Part shown: piece after piece, positions 34,403-44,230 of the stretch | Layout of the letters: every line of letters starts with the position of its first letter | Position numbering within the stretch: position 1 is the stretch's first letter | Assembly: GCF_006386545.1 (NCBI RefSeq) | Contig: NZ_SWAR01000003.1 | Coordinates: forward strand, 155,592-219,591 | DNA length: 64,000 bases | Direction: 5' to 3' | Source: Methylibium rhizosphaerae | Lineage (GTDB): Bacteria; Pseudomonadota; Gammaproteobacteria; Burkholderiales; Burkholderiaceae_C | The notes under the pieces: generated by a model | What the model was told of the DNA's origin: nothing | The model's input: only the letters and a program-made list of their open reading frames with translations | Databases searched by the model: none | Made by a program: the position numbers and the translations under genes

Positions 34403-37400
34403 CGACGAACCCGGCGCGCCCCGCCTACGCCATCGACGGCCGCACGGTCACCCGCGAGGCCTTCTACGAAACCGCCTGTGACCCGCGGCGCAGCCTGGTG
34501 GTGGAGGCCTGTGCCGGGGCGGGCAAGACCTGGATGCTGGTGTCGCGCATGTTGCGTGCACTGCTCGACGGCGCGCATCCGCAGGAGATCCTGGCGATCA
34601 CCTTCACCAAGAAGGCGGCCGGCGAAATGCGCCAGCGGCTGTCGGACTGGTTGCGCGAGTTCGCGCTGGCCGGTGAAGCCGACCGGGTGAAGGCGCTGGT
34701 GCAGCGCGGCCTGCGGCCCGACGAAGCGCAGCAGCAGGCCCCCGCGCTCGCGGCGCTGTACGAACGCGTCCTCGCGGGCGGCCGGCCGGTCGAGATCCGG
34801 ACCTTCCACGGCTGGTTCTCCCAGCTGCTGCGCCAGGCGCCGCTGGAGCTGCTGGCCGAACTCGGCCTGCAGCCGGAGATGGAGCTGGTCGAAGACATCA
34901 CCGAGCTGCTGCCGCAGGTGTGGCGGGCGTTCCTGGCCGAAGTGGCCGCACAGCCGGAGCTGCGCGCCGACTACACCGCGCTGGTGCTGGCGCGCGGGCG
35001 CTTCACCACGCACAAATGGCTGGAGGCTGCGCTCGACAAGCGCATCGAGCTGGAGCTGGCCGATGCCGCCGGCACGCTGGAGGACAGCGTGGCCGATCCC
35101 GCCGCGCTGTGGCCCGAATGCGCCGGACTGCCCACGCCCGCCGGCCTGCTGCGTGGCCCTGCGCTCACGAACGCGCTGTGGCAGTTCGCCGGCGCGCTGG
35201 GCGCCTCGGGCAAGTCCACGCAGACGAAGATCGCCCAGGTGCTCGAAATGGCGCTCGGCGAGCCTGACGACCAGGCAGCGTTCGAAGGAGTCTGGAAGGC
35301 CCTCTTCACCGGGAACGGCACGCCGCGCAAGCTGGGCGACCGGCCCGAGCAGCCGTCGCTGTGCGACAGCCTGCAGCACATTCGCACCGCGCTCGACCAG
35401 CACGCGGCGCGCGAGGAGCACCTGCGCCTCGTGCGCCTGTCGCGCGTGCTGCTGGCGCGCTATCGCGACGTGAAGCAGGCCCGCGGCCTCGCAGACATGG
35501 CCGACCTGGAGCGCTGTGCCCTCGCGCTGCTGCGCGACGCCACGCTGGCCGGCTGGGTGCAGGAGCGGCTCGACGCCCGCGTGCGCCATCTCCTGATCGA
35601 CGAGTTCCAGGACACGAGCCCGCTGCAATGGCATGCGCTGCACGCCTGGCTCGCGGGCTATGCCGGCGCGGGCGGCGGGCAGGGGGCGCCCTCGGTGTTC
35701 ATCGTGGGCGACCCCAAGCAGAGCATCTACCGGTTCCGCCGTGCCGAGCCGCGCGTGTTCGAGGCGGCCCAGCATTTCGTGCGCGAAGCGCTGGGCGGTG
35801 CGCTGCTCGCCTGCGACCACACGCGGCGCAACGCCCCGGCGGTGATCGCTGCGCTGAACCCGGTGTTCGAGCAGGCGGCGGCCGAAGGCCTGATGCCGGG
35901 CTTTCGCAGCCACACCACCGAATCGCAGGCGGCCGGCGAGGTGCGTGCGCTGCCCGGCGTCCCGCGGCCCGAGAAGGTGGCGGCGGCCAGGCTCCTGGAC
36001 TGGCGCGACTCGCTGACGCAGCCGCGCTTCGAGCCGGAAGAAGCATTGCGCATGGCCGAGGCGCGCCACGTGGCACTCGCCGTCGCCGAGCTGGTGGAGC
36101 AGGGCTGGGCGCCGGGCGACATCTTCGTGCTGAGCCGCAAGCGGGCGCATCTGCGCGTGCTGGGCGAAGCCTTGCGCGAGCAGCGCCTGCCGCACGTGGC
36201 CCCGGAGGAACACGCGCTGATGGACGCGCCCGAGGTGCGCGACCTGGTGGCCTTGCTGGACGTTCTTGTGTCGCCGCACCATGACCTGTCGCTGGCGCAA
36301 GTGCTCAAGAGTCCGCTGTTCGGCGCGAGCGACGAGGAACTGCTGGAGCTCGCCGCGCAGGTGCAGACCGCCCTGCGGGAGGGGCAGGCCGGTCCGCGCC
36401 AGTGGTGGCTGGCGGTGATGCAGGGCCGCGGCGGCAGCCCGGCCTTGCAGCGTGCCCGCCAGTTGCTGCCGCAATGGCAGCAACTGGCCGCGCAGCTGCC
36501 GCCGCACGACCTGCTCGAGCGCATCGTGTCGCAAGGCCAGGTGCGCGAGCGCTATGCCGCGGTGGTGCCGCCCAATGCACGGGCGCTGGCGCTGGAGCAG
36601 ATCGACGCGCTGGTGAACCAGGCGCTGCTGCTCGACGGCGCTCGCTACGCCACGCCCTACAACTTCGTGCGTGCGCTCAAGCGGCGGGCGGTCCAGGTGC
36701 CGCCACGCGCGCACCCCGAGGCGGTGCAGCTACTCACCGTGCACGGCGCAAAGGGGCTGGAGGCCCGAGCGGTGTTCGTGATGGACGCAGACCCGGCGCC
36801 GCCGCAGCAGGAATCGGCCACGCTGCTGGTGGAATGGCCGGTCGATGCCACCCACCCGGCGTGCTGCGCCTTCGTCGCCTCGATGGCCCGTTGCCCGCCG
36901 TCGCTGAAGCCGCTGCTCGAGCGCGAGCGCGAGGCGCAGGCCCGCGAAGAACTCAACGGCCTGTATGTCGCCATGACGCGTGCGGCGGAGCTGCTCGTGT
37001 TCAGCCGCACCGAGCCGCATCGCGACGCCGGCGCGCCCTCATGGTGGCAGCGCCTGGTCCCGGTGCTGCCGGCCGAGCCCTGGCGGCCGGCCCCGTCGGG
37101 CCATGGCGCCGGCGAGCAGGAGCGGCGCAAGCCTGTCGTGCTGCCGGTGCTGCCTCGCCTGCAGCGCCAGACGCGAGAGCCGGAGCCGCCGTCCGCCCCT
37201 GCGGCCCGCGGTGACCAGGCGGCCTTGCTCGGCCGTGCCGTGCACCGTGTGCTCGAATGGCTCACCGCCCGGCCGGTGCCGCAACGCGACGATGCGGCCC
37301 TTGCCACGGCCGTGGCGGCTGCCGCCGCCGAACTCGGCCTGCCCGGCAGCACCTCCGCGGCCATCAAGGCGCTGGTGCTTCCGGTGCTGCACAGCGCCGA

Positions 37401-37686
37401 GGCGGCCCACCTGCTCGACCCCGCCGGCCTCGCCTGGGCCGGCAACGAAGTGCCCATGGCCTGGGGTGGCGAGGTGCTCCGGCTGGACCGCCTGGTGGCG
37501 CTGGACACCCAGGCCGGCCGCCAATGGTGGGTGCTCGACTACAAGCTGCAGCACGCCCCGCAGGAACTGGCGGCCTACCGCGACCAGCTGGCCCGCTACC
37601 GCGCCGCCGTGCAGGCGGCCCAGCCCGGCGAGGAGGTGCGAGCCGCGTTCATCACCGGCGCAGGACGCCTGGTCGAAGTGCAGTAG
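34399..37686 (+). CDS. addA: AddA-like UvrD-family helicase-nuclease
   Basis: A 1095-residue superfamily 1A helicase fused to a nuclease. Walker A is ACAGAGKT (K43), motif Ia is TFTKKAAGEM, Walker B is LLIDEFQDTSP (D401, E402), motif III is VGDPKQSIYRFRRAE, motif V is LLTVHGAKGLE and motif VI is YVAMTRAAELL. A C-terminal PD-(D/E)XK domain has GRAVHRVLEWL, RLDRLVAL and VLDYKLQ (D1047, K1049). Nuclease domains in both subunits identify the AddAB class rather than RecBCD. Start and stop codons of the two genes overlap, so they are translationally coupled. It unwinds and degrades DNA ends and loads RecA. A lack of recBCD elsewhere in the genome would be expected but cannot be checked here. Confidence 0.88.
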   Translation: MTTNPARPAYAIDGRTVTREAFYETACDPRRSLVVEACAGAGKTWMLVSRMLRALLDGAHPQEILAITFTKKAAGEMRQRLSDWLREFALAGEADRVKALVQRGLRPDEAQQQAPALAALYERVLAGGRPVEIRTFHGWFSQLLRQAPLELLAELGLQPEMELVEDITELLPQVWRAFLAEVAAQPELRADYTALVLARGRFTTHKWLEAALDKRIELELADAAGTLEDSVADPAALWPECAGLPTPAGLLRGPALTNALWQFAGALGASGKSTQTKIAQVLEMALGEPDDQAAFEGVWKALFTGNGTPRKLGDRPEQPSLCDSLQHIRTALDQHAAREEHLRLVRLSRVLLARYRDVKQARGLADMADLERCALALLRDATLAGWVQERLDARVRHLLIDEFQDTSPLQWHALHAWLAGYAGAGGGQGAPSVFIVGDPKQSIYRFRRAEPRVFEAAQHFVREALGGALLACDHTRRNAPAVIAALNPVFEQAAAEGLMPGFRSHTTESQAAGEVRALPGVPRPEKVAAARLLDWRDSLTQPRFEPEEALRMAEARHVALAVAELVEQGWAPGDIFVLSRKRAHLRVLGEALREQRLPHVAPEEHALMDAPEVRDLVALLDVLVSPHHDLSLAQVLKSPLFGASDEELLELAAQVQTALREGQAGPRQWWLAVMQGRGGSPALQRARQLLPQWQQLAAQLPPHDLLERIVSQGQVRERYAAVVPPNARALALEQIDALVNQALLLDGARYATPYNFVRALKRRAVQVPPRAHPEAVQLLTVHGAKGLEARAVFVMDADPAPPQQESATLLVEWPVDATHPACCAFVASMARCPPSLKPLLEREREAQAREELNGLYVAMTRAAELLVFSRTEPHRDAGAPSWWQRLVPVLPAEPWRPAPSGHGAGEQERRKPVVLPVLPRLQRQTREPEPPSAPAARGDQAALLGRAVHRVLEWLTARPVPQRDDAALATAVAAAAAELGLPGSTSAAIKALVLPVLHSAEAAHLLDPAGLAWAGNEVPMAWGGEVLRLDRLVALDTQAGRQWWVLDYKLQHAPQELAAYRDQLARYRAAVQAAQPGEEVRAAFITGAGRLVEVQ

Positions 37687-37801
37687 TGGCACTTGCCGTG
37701 GAAGAAACCATGAATTCGCCACCCTCATCAAGGCTTTGCCTATTGCGGCCTGCGATCCAATCGGGCCAACTCCCCAAGCCTTCTTCTGTCTTGCAGACCG
37801 C

Positions 37802-39553
37802 ATGCCCGCTACCGCCGGTTCACTGACCACACGCCGATTCGGACGGTTCGAGCTGCGTCGCCTGCTCGGCAAGAGCTCGCGCACGATGAACTGGCTGGGC
37901 TATGACGAACGGGCCGGGCTGGAGCTGGTGATCTGCCTGCCCCGGCAGCAGCCGGCCGACGCTCAGGCCCTCGAACGGTGGCAACAGGCGGCGCAAGCCG
38001 CTGCGCGGCTGAACCATCCCCACCTCGTGCCGGTGCTCGAGACGGGCGTCGAGGAACGCTGGCCCTACATGGTGAGCCAGCCGCCCGCCGGCGCGACGCT
38101 GGCGGAGCACCTGGCGACCCACCCGGTGCCGGGTCCGGCTGAGGCCGTGGCCTGGACCTGCGACGCGCTGGAGGGCCTGGCCTATGCCCACGAGGCAGGG
38201 GTGGCCCATGGCGACATCGCCGCCCACAACCTCTGGATCGACAGCAACGGCCGCGTGCAGGTACTTGCGCTGTCCCTGGCTGCCGGGTCGGATGCCGGCG
38301 CAGCGGACGCCGCGCCGGCCGCTGCCGCCGGCGGCTCTCTCGCGCTCGACCCTTCGCAGCTGCGTTCGCAGCGCGCGGCCGGTGAACGCGACCTCGTGGC
38401 CATCGGCCTGCTGCTGCATGGCCTGCTGGCCGACCACCCGGCGCTCGACCAGCCCGACATCGCGCTGGCGGCCGACCTGGTCGGCCAGGAGATCGTCCGC
38501 CTCCCGTGGACCACGCCGCAGCCGGTGCCCGACACCCTGCGGGCCATCGTCAACCGCAGCACCGAACGAGCGCAGCGCCAGCGCTACCTGAGCGCCCGCA
38601 CGCTGCTGCGTGCGCTGCGCGGCTGGCAGGAGGCCCAGGCACAGGAAGACGGCGGCCCGCTGCCGCTGCTGCTCGACCGCATGCGGGCCGCGGGGCACCT
38701 GCCGGCACGGTCCGGGCTGACCCAGCGTGTGGCCCGGCTGGTGGCCATGGAGCGCCAGCGCATCGACGAGATGGTCGACGTGATCGTGCAGGACCCGGCG
38801 CTGGCCTTCGAGCTGCTGCGCACGGTGAATGCGGCCCAGTTCGCAGGCCATGGCGATGCGCCGGTCACCACCGTGCGGCGTGCCGTGCTGCTGATCGGCC
38901 TGCAGGGTGTGCGCAGCGCTGCCAGCGGCCTGCGGGGCTGGCCGGGGCCGCTGGGCGAAAAGCCGGCGCAGGCGCTGGAGCGCGGGCTCTACCGTGCGCG
39001 CTTCGGTGCGCATGTGGCCGAAATGCTGTGCCCGGCCGGACTCGATGCCGAAGAGGCCTTGCTCGGCGCCTTGCTCCAGAGCCTGGGGCGCCTGCTCGTG
39101 CTCTACCACTTCCCTGAAGAAGCCGAGCAGATCCGCCAGCTCATGCTCCCCGGGCCCAGGCCCGAACCCGACGCACCCGAGCAGCCCGGCATGAACGAGG
39201 TGGCCGCCGCCAGTGCGGTGCTGGGCGCCGACCTCGAATCCCTGGGCGTGGCGGTGGCGCGCTACTGGGGCCTGCACGAGGCCATGCTGCAGATCATGCG
39301 ACGGCTGCCCACCGACAAGTCGGTGCACAAGCCGGACGACCGGTACGGCCTGCTGCGCTGTGTGGCCAGCGCGGCCAACGAGGCGGTCGACGTGCTGCTG
39401 CTGCCGGCGCTCAAGCAGCCCTCGGCCATGAATGCGATCGTCCAGCGCTATGCGCGTGCGCTCGGCTTCACGCCCAAGGAACTGCAGGAGGCGTTGCAGA
39501 AAGGCCGGCGCCTGGCCGACGGCCTGCCGGCCGCAGAACGCGCCGCCGGTTGA
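37802..39553 (+). CDS. Pseudokinase-HDOD regulatory protein
   Basis: A 583-residue two-domain protein. Residues 10-270 align with the Ser/Thr protein kinase of the next gene (FGRFELRRLLGKSSRTMNWL at the start) but have lost key residues. The ATP lysine is missing (LVICLP in place of VAIK), the catalytic loop reads HGDIAAHN instead of HRDLKPSN, and the DFG metal site is gone. It is thus a predicted pseudokinase. Residues 285-490 form an HDOD domain, a phosphohydrolase-fold domain without catalytic HD residues that is used in signalling and cell-cycle or motility control. It ends 61 bases before the paralogue. A regulatory partner role for the active kinase is plausible but inferred. No membrane segments are present. 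Confidence 0.8.
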   Translation: MPATAGSLTTRRFGRFELRRLLGKSSRTMNWLGYDERAGLELVICLPRQQPADAQALERWQQAAQAAARLNHPHLVPVLETGVEERWPYMVSQPPAGATLAEHLATHPVPGPAEAVAWTCDALEGLAYAHEAGVAHGDIAAHNLWIDSNGRVQVLALSLAAGSDAGAADAAPAAAAGGSLALDPSQLRSQRAAGERDLVAIGLLLHGLLADHPALDQPDIALAADLVGQEIVRLPWTTPQPVPDTLRAIVNRSTERAQRQRYLSARTLLRALRGWQEAQAQEDGGPLPLLLDRMRAAGHLPARSGLTQRVARLVAMERQRIDEMVDVIVQDPALAFELLRTVNAAQFAGHGDAPVTTVRRAVLLIGLQGVRSAASGLRGWPGPLGEKPAQALERGLYRARFGAHVAEMLCPAGLDAEEALLGALLQSLGRLLVLYHFPEEAEQIRQLMLPGPRPEPDAPEQPGMNEVAAASAVLGADLESLGVAVARYWGLHEAMLQIMRRLPTDKSVHKPDDRYGLLRCVASAANEAVDVLLLPALKQPSAMNAIVQRYARALGFTPKELQEALQKGRRLADGLPAAERAAG

Positions 39554-39614
39554 CGTGAAATAAGCCCGGCGCACCCCGCTCATCCCGGCATCGGCGCGGG
39601 CGGGGTAGGGTCCA

Positions 39615-42131
39615 ATGGGTGCTGCACCTTTCGCACTCATGTCCAGCAGCGCCGCCGCCCCCGTCCCCACCCTGGGCCGCTTCGAACTGAAGCGCGTGCT
39701 CGGCCGTGGTGCCCAGAGCACCGTGTGGCTGGGTTTCGATCCGCGCCTCGAACGCGAGGTGGCGATCAAGCTGATGCGCCTGCCTGCTGGCGGTGCGGCC
39801 GGCGGGGACGCCGCCGCCGCGCTGGAGCAATGGCTGCGCGAGGCTCGCACGGTGGGCCGGCTGGCCCACCCGCACGTCGTCCCGGTGTTCGAGGCCGACG
39901 TGCATGCCGACGGCAGCGGCGCCCAGCCCTACATCGTCTTCGAGTTCGTGCCCGGCCAGTCGCTGGCCGACAGGCTCAGGCAGCACGGCGCGTATGCGCC
40001 GCGCGCCGCCGCCGAGCTGATGCTGGGCGTGCTCGACGCACTGGCGCATGCGCATGCCTCGGGCGTGGTGCACCGCGACCTCAAGCCTTCCAACATCCTG
40101 CTCGACTCCGCCGGCCGTGCCCGCGTCACGGACTTCGGCATCGCGGTGAGCTCGGGCGACACCGACGGCGCCGTGCCCGCGGGCAGCCCCGGCTATCTGT
40201 CGCCGGAAGCGGTGAGGGGCCTGCCGCCGGCGCCGTCGATGGACGTGTTTGCCGCCGGCCTGGTGCTGGCCGAACTGATGACCGGCAAGCCGCTCATCGC
40301 CGAGGCGGACATGCCGCGCGCGATGTACCGCATCGCCCATGAAGACCTGAGCCTGCCCGCGGCGATGCCGCAGCCGGTGGACGACGGCCTGCGTGCGCTG
40401 GTGCAGCGTGCGCTGGCGCGCGAGCCTTCGGTTCGTTTTGCCCATGCCGGGGAGATGCGCAACTCGCTGATGGCCTGGCTCGCGCCCAAGAGCCCTGCGG
40501 CGGACGATGGCAGCGCCGGCACCGGGCCCGCAGCTGCCAGGTCCAACGCCAGCGGCACGCTCGAGTTCCTGCTGCGGCGCATGCGCCACAAGAGCGACTT
40601 CCCGGCGTTGAGCGATTCGGTGGCCAGCATCCAGCGGGTGGCCACCAGCGAGAACGAAAGCCTTTCCAGCCTGTCCAGCGAGATCCTCAAGGACGTGGCC
40701 CTCACCCACAAGCTGCTGCGCCTGGTCAACACCGCGCATTTCCAGCATGCCGGCGGCGGCACCATCAGCACCGTGTCGCGTGCGGTGGCGCTGGTGGGCT
40801 TTGCGGGCATCCGCAACCTGGCCTTGTCGCTCGTGCTGCTGGAGCACATGAACGACAAGCTGCATGCCGACCAGATCAAGCAGGAGTTCCTGCGCTCGCT
40901 GATGGCCGGCACGCTGGCCAGCGAGCTGAGCCCGGTGACCAGCGAAAGCGAAGAGGCCTTCATCGGCTCGATGTTCCAGGGCCTGGGGCGGCTGCTCACC
41001 GAGTTCTACTTCCATGAAGAGGCCGAGCAGATCCGCTCGCTGGTGCACCCGGGCGTCACCCTGGCCCGCGAGACGCCGCGGCAGCCGATGAACGAGCAGG
41101 CCGCCTCCGCCTCCGTGCTCGGCCTGAGCTACGAAGAACTGGGCCTCGGCGTTGCCAGGTCCTGGGGCCTGCCCGACACGCTGCAGCGCTGCATGCGCGC
41201 GGCCACCGGCACGCCGCCCACCGAGACGCCGAAGCAGACGCCGGAGCGCCTGCGGTGGCTGGCCACCGCCGCCAACGAGGTGGCCGATGTGATGCTGCAT
41301 GCCGAGCCGCAGGATGCGCCCCGGCTGGTCGCCCAGGTGGCCGAACGCCATGCCAAGGCGCTGGGGCTGAACCCCAAGGACGTGCAGGACGCGGTGGTGC
41401 GTTCACGTTCGAGGCTCACCCAGCTGGCCGCCGGGCTGCAGCTTCACCTGAAGCCCGGCTCGCCGGCCGAGCGCCTGCTGGAGCCGAAGCCGCAGCCGCC
41501 GAAGGATGGGTCCGAACGCGACCCGATGACCGACACGCTGTCGCGCCACCAGCTCGAAGCCACCGCGCCGCTGCCGCTCGATGCGCTGCCGCCGCATGAA
41601 GACCCGGCCCACGTGCTGGCGGCCGGCATCCAGGACATCACCAACTCGATGGTGGTCGAGAACTTCAAGCTCAACGAAGTGCTGCGCATGATCCTCGAGA
41701 CCATGTACCGCGCGCTGGGCTTCCGCCGGGTGGTGTTCTGCCTGCGCGACGCCAGGACGGGCCGCCTGGTCGGTCGCTTCGGCCTCGGCGAAGGCGCCGA
41801 GCCGGTGGTGGCCCTGTTCCAGGTGCCGCTTTCGGTGGCGGCGGGCAGCAATCCGGACCTCTTCACCGCCGTGTGCCTGAAGGGCGCCGACACGATGATC
41901 TCCGACGCCACCGGCCACATCGAGTCGCGCCTGCCGGCCTGGTTTCGCGAGAAGGTCAGGGCGCCCACCTTCCTGCTGCTGCCGCTGCAGATGAAGAACG
42001 CCACCTTCGGGCTCATCTACGCCGACAAGGCCAAGCCGGGCGGCATTTCCCTGTCGGAAAAGGAACTCTCGCTGCTGCGCACCTTGCGCAACCAGGCGGT
42101 GATGGCCTTCAGGACGGCGAACAACGGCTGA
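39615..42131 (+). CDS. Ser/Thr protein kinase-HDOD-GAF signalling protein
   Basis: An 838-residue cytoplasmic protein. Residues 20-290 are a complete Hanks-type kinase: glycine loop VLGRGAQSTVWLG, K52 in VAIK, D155 in HRDLKPSN, D173 in DFG, and an activation segment ending SPGYLSPE. Residues 310-510 are an HDOD domain, and residues 660-830 a GAF domain (LRMILETMYRALGFRRVVF). Kinase, HDOD and GAF in one chain suggests that a ligand or redox state read by GAF sets the kinase output, with HDOD as target or scaffold. There is no transmembrane helix, unlike PASTA kinases. ATG 39615 is used; ATG 39639 would shorten it by 8 residues. The gene adjoins a paralogue whose kinase domain is degenerate. 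Confidence 0.88.
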   Translation: MGAAPFALMSSSAAAPVPTLGRFELKRVLGRGAQSTVWLGFDPRLEREVAIKLMRLPAGGAAGGDAAAALEQWLREARTVGRLAHPHVVPVFEADVHADGSGAQPYIVFEFVPGQSLADRLRQHGAYAPRAAAELMLGVLDALAHAHASGVVHRDLKPSNILLDSAGRARVTDFGIAVSSGDTDGAVPAGSPGYLSPEAVRGLPPAPSMDVFAAGLVLAELMTGKPLIAEADMPRAMYRIAHEDLSLPAAMPQPVDDGLRALVQRALAREPSVRFAHAGEMRNSLMAWLAPKSPAADDGSAGTGPAAARSNASGTLEFLLRRMRHKSDFPALSDSVASIQRVATSENESLSSLSSEILKDVALTHKLLRLVNTAHFQHAGGGTISTVSRAVALVGFAGIRNLALSLVLLEHMNDKLHADQIKQEFLRSLMAGTLASELSPVTSESEEAFIGSMFQGLGRLLTEFYFHEEAEQIRSLVHPGVTLARETPRQPMNEQAASASVLGLSYEELGLGVARSWGLPDTLQRCMRAATGTPPTETPKQTPERLRWLATAANEVADVMLHAEPQDAPRLVAQVAERHAKALGLNPKDVQDAVVRSRSRLTQLAAGLQLHLKPGSPAERLLEPKPQPPKDGSERDPMTDTLSRHQLEATAPLPLDALPPHEDPAHVLAAGIQDITNSMVVENFKLNEVLRMILETMYRALGFRRVVFCLRDARTGRLVGRFGLGEGAEPVVALFQVPLSVAAGSNPDLFTAVCLKGADTMISDATGHIESRLPAWFREKVRAPTFLLLPLQMKNATFGLIYADKAKPGGISLSEKELSLLRTLRNQAVMAFRTANNG

Positions 42132-42153
42132 CGCCGCCGCTGTCCGATCCGCA

Positions 42154-44001
42154 TCACTTCCAGGTGTCGTTCACCGCCTGCGAGCCTCCGGCGCCCACGG
42201 TGTTGAGCGCCCGGTTGGCGCCGCTTTCCCACACCACGTTGCCGCTGCCGTCCTTCTTGATGTACTTGTACTGGATGGACGAACCCGCCGGCAGCGCCAC
42301 GTTGCTGACGCGCCAGTTGCCCTGCGTGCCGCTGCCGGAGATCCAGGTCAGCGCCACCCCCGCGGCCGGGCTCCAGTTGCCCAGGGCGGGCACGTTGCCG
42401 ACGACGAAGATGTTCTGCCCGTAGCTGGTGCTGGCCGCCGCGTTGAAGGTGACGCTGGCGCTGCCGCCGTTGGTCGTTCCCTGTTTCGCGCCGGCATGCA
42501 GGGCGGCTGCGCTGTAGGCGGCCACCGTCAGCGTCGCATTGCCGGCGGTGTCCACCGCCACCACCGTGCCGCTGCAGCTGCCGCCGCTGAAGTCGCCCGA
42601 GATCACGTCGCAGTAGTTGCCCGCCGGCAGGCCGGTCTGGAAGGTGCGCGTGAGCGAGGAGCCTTCCTTGTTGATGACCACGAAGCCCAGGTTGCCGCGG
42701 CTGAAGGCGATCTGGTTGTTGCCGTTGTCCCACCAGTTGCTTACGCTCCAGTTCGACACCGTGGCATTGCGAAAGCCCACCATGTTGGCGATCGGCCGGA
42801 AACGGTGCTCGCACACCCAGCCGCCCACGCTCTGGCTGAAGCAGTCGGGGTTGGCCACGCCGCCGTCCCACGGGCCCTTGGTGGCGCCGCCGCTGTAGTG
42901 GGGCGGGCCGTAGCTGGTGTCGTAGCTGGTCGACTTGTTGAAGGCATAGCTCGACATCAGCGCCGGGTAGCCGTAGGGCCAGGCCAGCATGAACACGTTG
43001 GCCAGGTCGTAGGTCGCGCCGTTGTGGTACGTGAGGTAGTTGCCGCCGCCGCCGTGGCCGCGCTGCTTGTCGTGGTTGTCGGTGAAGGCCACCGCGCGGT
43101 TGCCGGGCATGAGGCCCCAGCTTTCACCGAAGGTGCGCAGGTCGGCCAGCTTGCCGCCGCCGGCGAACTTGCCATGCAGCTGCGGGCCGTAGGCGAACTC
43201 GGTCACGTTGACGAGGTTGCCGTTCAGGCCGAAGTACTGGCCGGGCTGCACCGCTTCGCCCGAGGCGCCGATGACTTCGAGGAACCAGTACGGCTTGTTG
43301 GCGACGCGTGAGTTGACGCCGTCGATGATCGCGCCCAGGTCGGCGGGGCTGATGTGCTTGGCCGCGTCGACGCGGAAGCCCTTCACGCCCAGGTTCACCA
43401 GGTCCACCAGGTAGTCGGCGATCTTGCCGCGCACGTAGGCCGCGCCGGTGTTGAGGTCCTGCAGGCCCGAGAGCTCGCAGTTCTGCACGTTCCACGCGTC
43501 GTTGTAGTTGTCGATGCCGCACACCGGCTGGTGGAAGTCGCTGGAGCCGTACGGCACGCGCGGGTAGTTGTGGCCGGTCCAGCCGTTGCCCGCGCTCGAC
43601 GTGCCGCTGGCGCCGCCCGACATGTGGTTGATGACCGCGTCCACGTAGATGGCCACGCCTGCGGCATTGCAGCGGCTCACCATGTCCGAGAACTCGGCGC
43701 GCGTGCCGCTGCGGCTGCGGTCGAGGCTGTAGCTCACCGGCTGGTAGCGCATCCACCACGGGTAGGGCGCGCCGTCGCCGCTGGTCACCCAGTTGTGCTC
43801 GTTGGGCGGCGACACCTGCACCGCCGCGAAGCCTTTCGGACCGAGGAAGGTTTCGCATTCCTTCGCCACGTCGGTCCACTTCCACTCGAACAGCTGCACG
43901 AAGGCCGTTCGGCTCTGGGCTTGTGCACTGCCCAGCAAGCCCAGACCCAGCAAGGCAGCCGCGGCGAAGCCCCTGGATCGCCGCAGGACGGATGTACTCA
44001 T
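42154..44001 (-). CDS. Secreted alpha-amylase with C-terminal starch-binding domain
   Basis: A 615-residue GH13 endo-amylase that hydrolyses alpha-1,4 bonds of starch outside the cell. Residues 1-27 are a Sec signal peptide. The catalytic barrel resembles animal-type and Pseudoalteromonas alpha-amylases (FEWKWTDVAKECETFLGPKG). The triad is D212 (GFRVDAAKH), E242 (WFLEVIG) and D311 (FTDNHD), with the calcium/chloride-site region DAVINHM. Residues 515-615 form a CBM20 starch-binding domain with VGNVPALGNW and YKYIKKDGSGNVVWESG. GAGGAGA lies 5 bases before ATG 44001. The maltose or glucose released could feed the gts importer, though the loci are separate. It is convergent with the kinase-HDOD-GAF gene, 22 bases away. 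Confidence 0.95.
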   Translation of the reverse strand: MSTSVLRRSRGFAAAALLGLGLLGSAQAQSRTAFVQLFEWKWTDVAKECETFLGPKGFAAVQVSPPNEHNWVTSGDGAPYPWWMRYQPVSYSLDRSRSGTRAEFSDMVSRCNAAGVAIYVDAVINHMSGGASGTSSAGNGWTGHNYPRVPYGSSDFHQPVCGIDNYNDAWNVQNCELSGLQDLNTGAAYVRGKIADYLVDLVNLGVKGFRVDAAKHISPADLGAIIDGVNSRVANKPYWFLEVIGASGEAVQPGQYFGLNGNLVNVTEFAYGPQLHGKFAGGGKLADLRTFGESWGLMPGNRAVAFTDNHDKQRGHGGGGNYLTYHNGATYDLANVFMLAWPYGYPALMSSYAFNKSTSYDTSYGPPHYSGGATKGPWDGGVANPDCFSQSVGGWVCEHRFRPIANMVGFRNATVSNWSVSNWWDNGNNQIAFSRGNLGFVVINKEGSSLTRTFQTGLPAGNYCDVISGDFSGGSCSGTVVAVDTAGNATLTVAAYSAAALHAGAKQGTTNGGSASVTFNAAASTSYGQNIFVVGNVPALGNWSPAAGVALTWISGSGTQGNWRVSNVALPAGSSIQYKYIKKDGSGNVVWESGANRALNTVGAGGSQAVNDTWK

Positions 44002-44230
44002 CGCAATCTCCTCGTTGTTCAACACGCTCGTTCACTCGCTCATCACACAGCCGGAGCGGGCGCGACTCTATGAACCGAAGCGCGGGCAGGCACGCTGCGT
44101 CGCAGCAATCGCGGGTGCTGCGCGGTTCGCGGGGAGGCGAGTAGTCGGCGGAAGAACGCCGTTTCGTCAGCGAGTCGGTTGAACTACAGGGAGTACACCG
44201 GGCACGTGGCAGGCGCACGCACGCTTCGAC

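Noticed and set aside
37687..37801. Sigma-28-like promoter before the pseudokinase-HDOD gene
   Set aside because: TCAAGGCT is followed at the right spacing by GGCCTGCG, which matches the GCCGATAA consensus too poorly.
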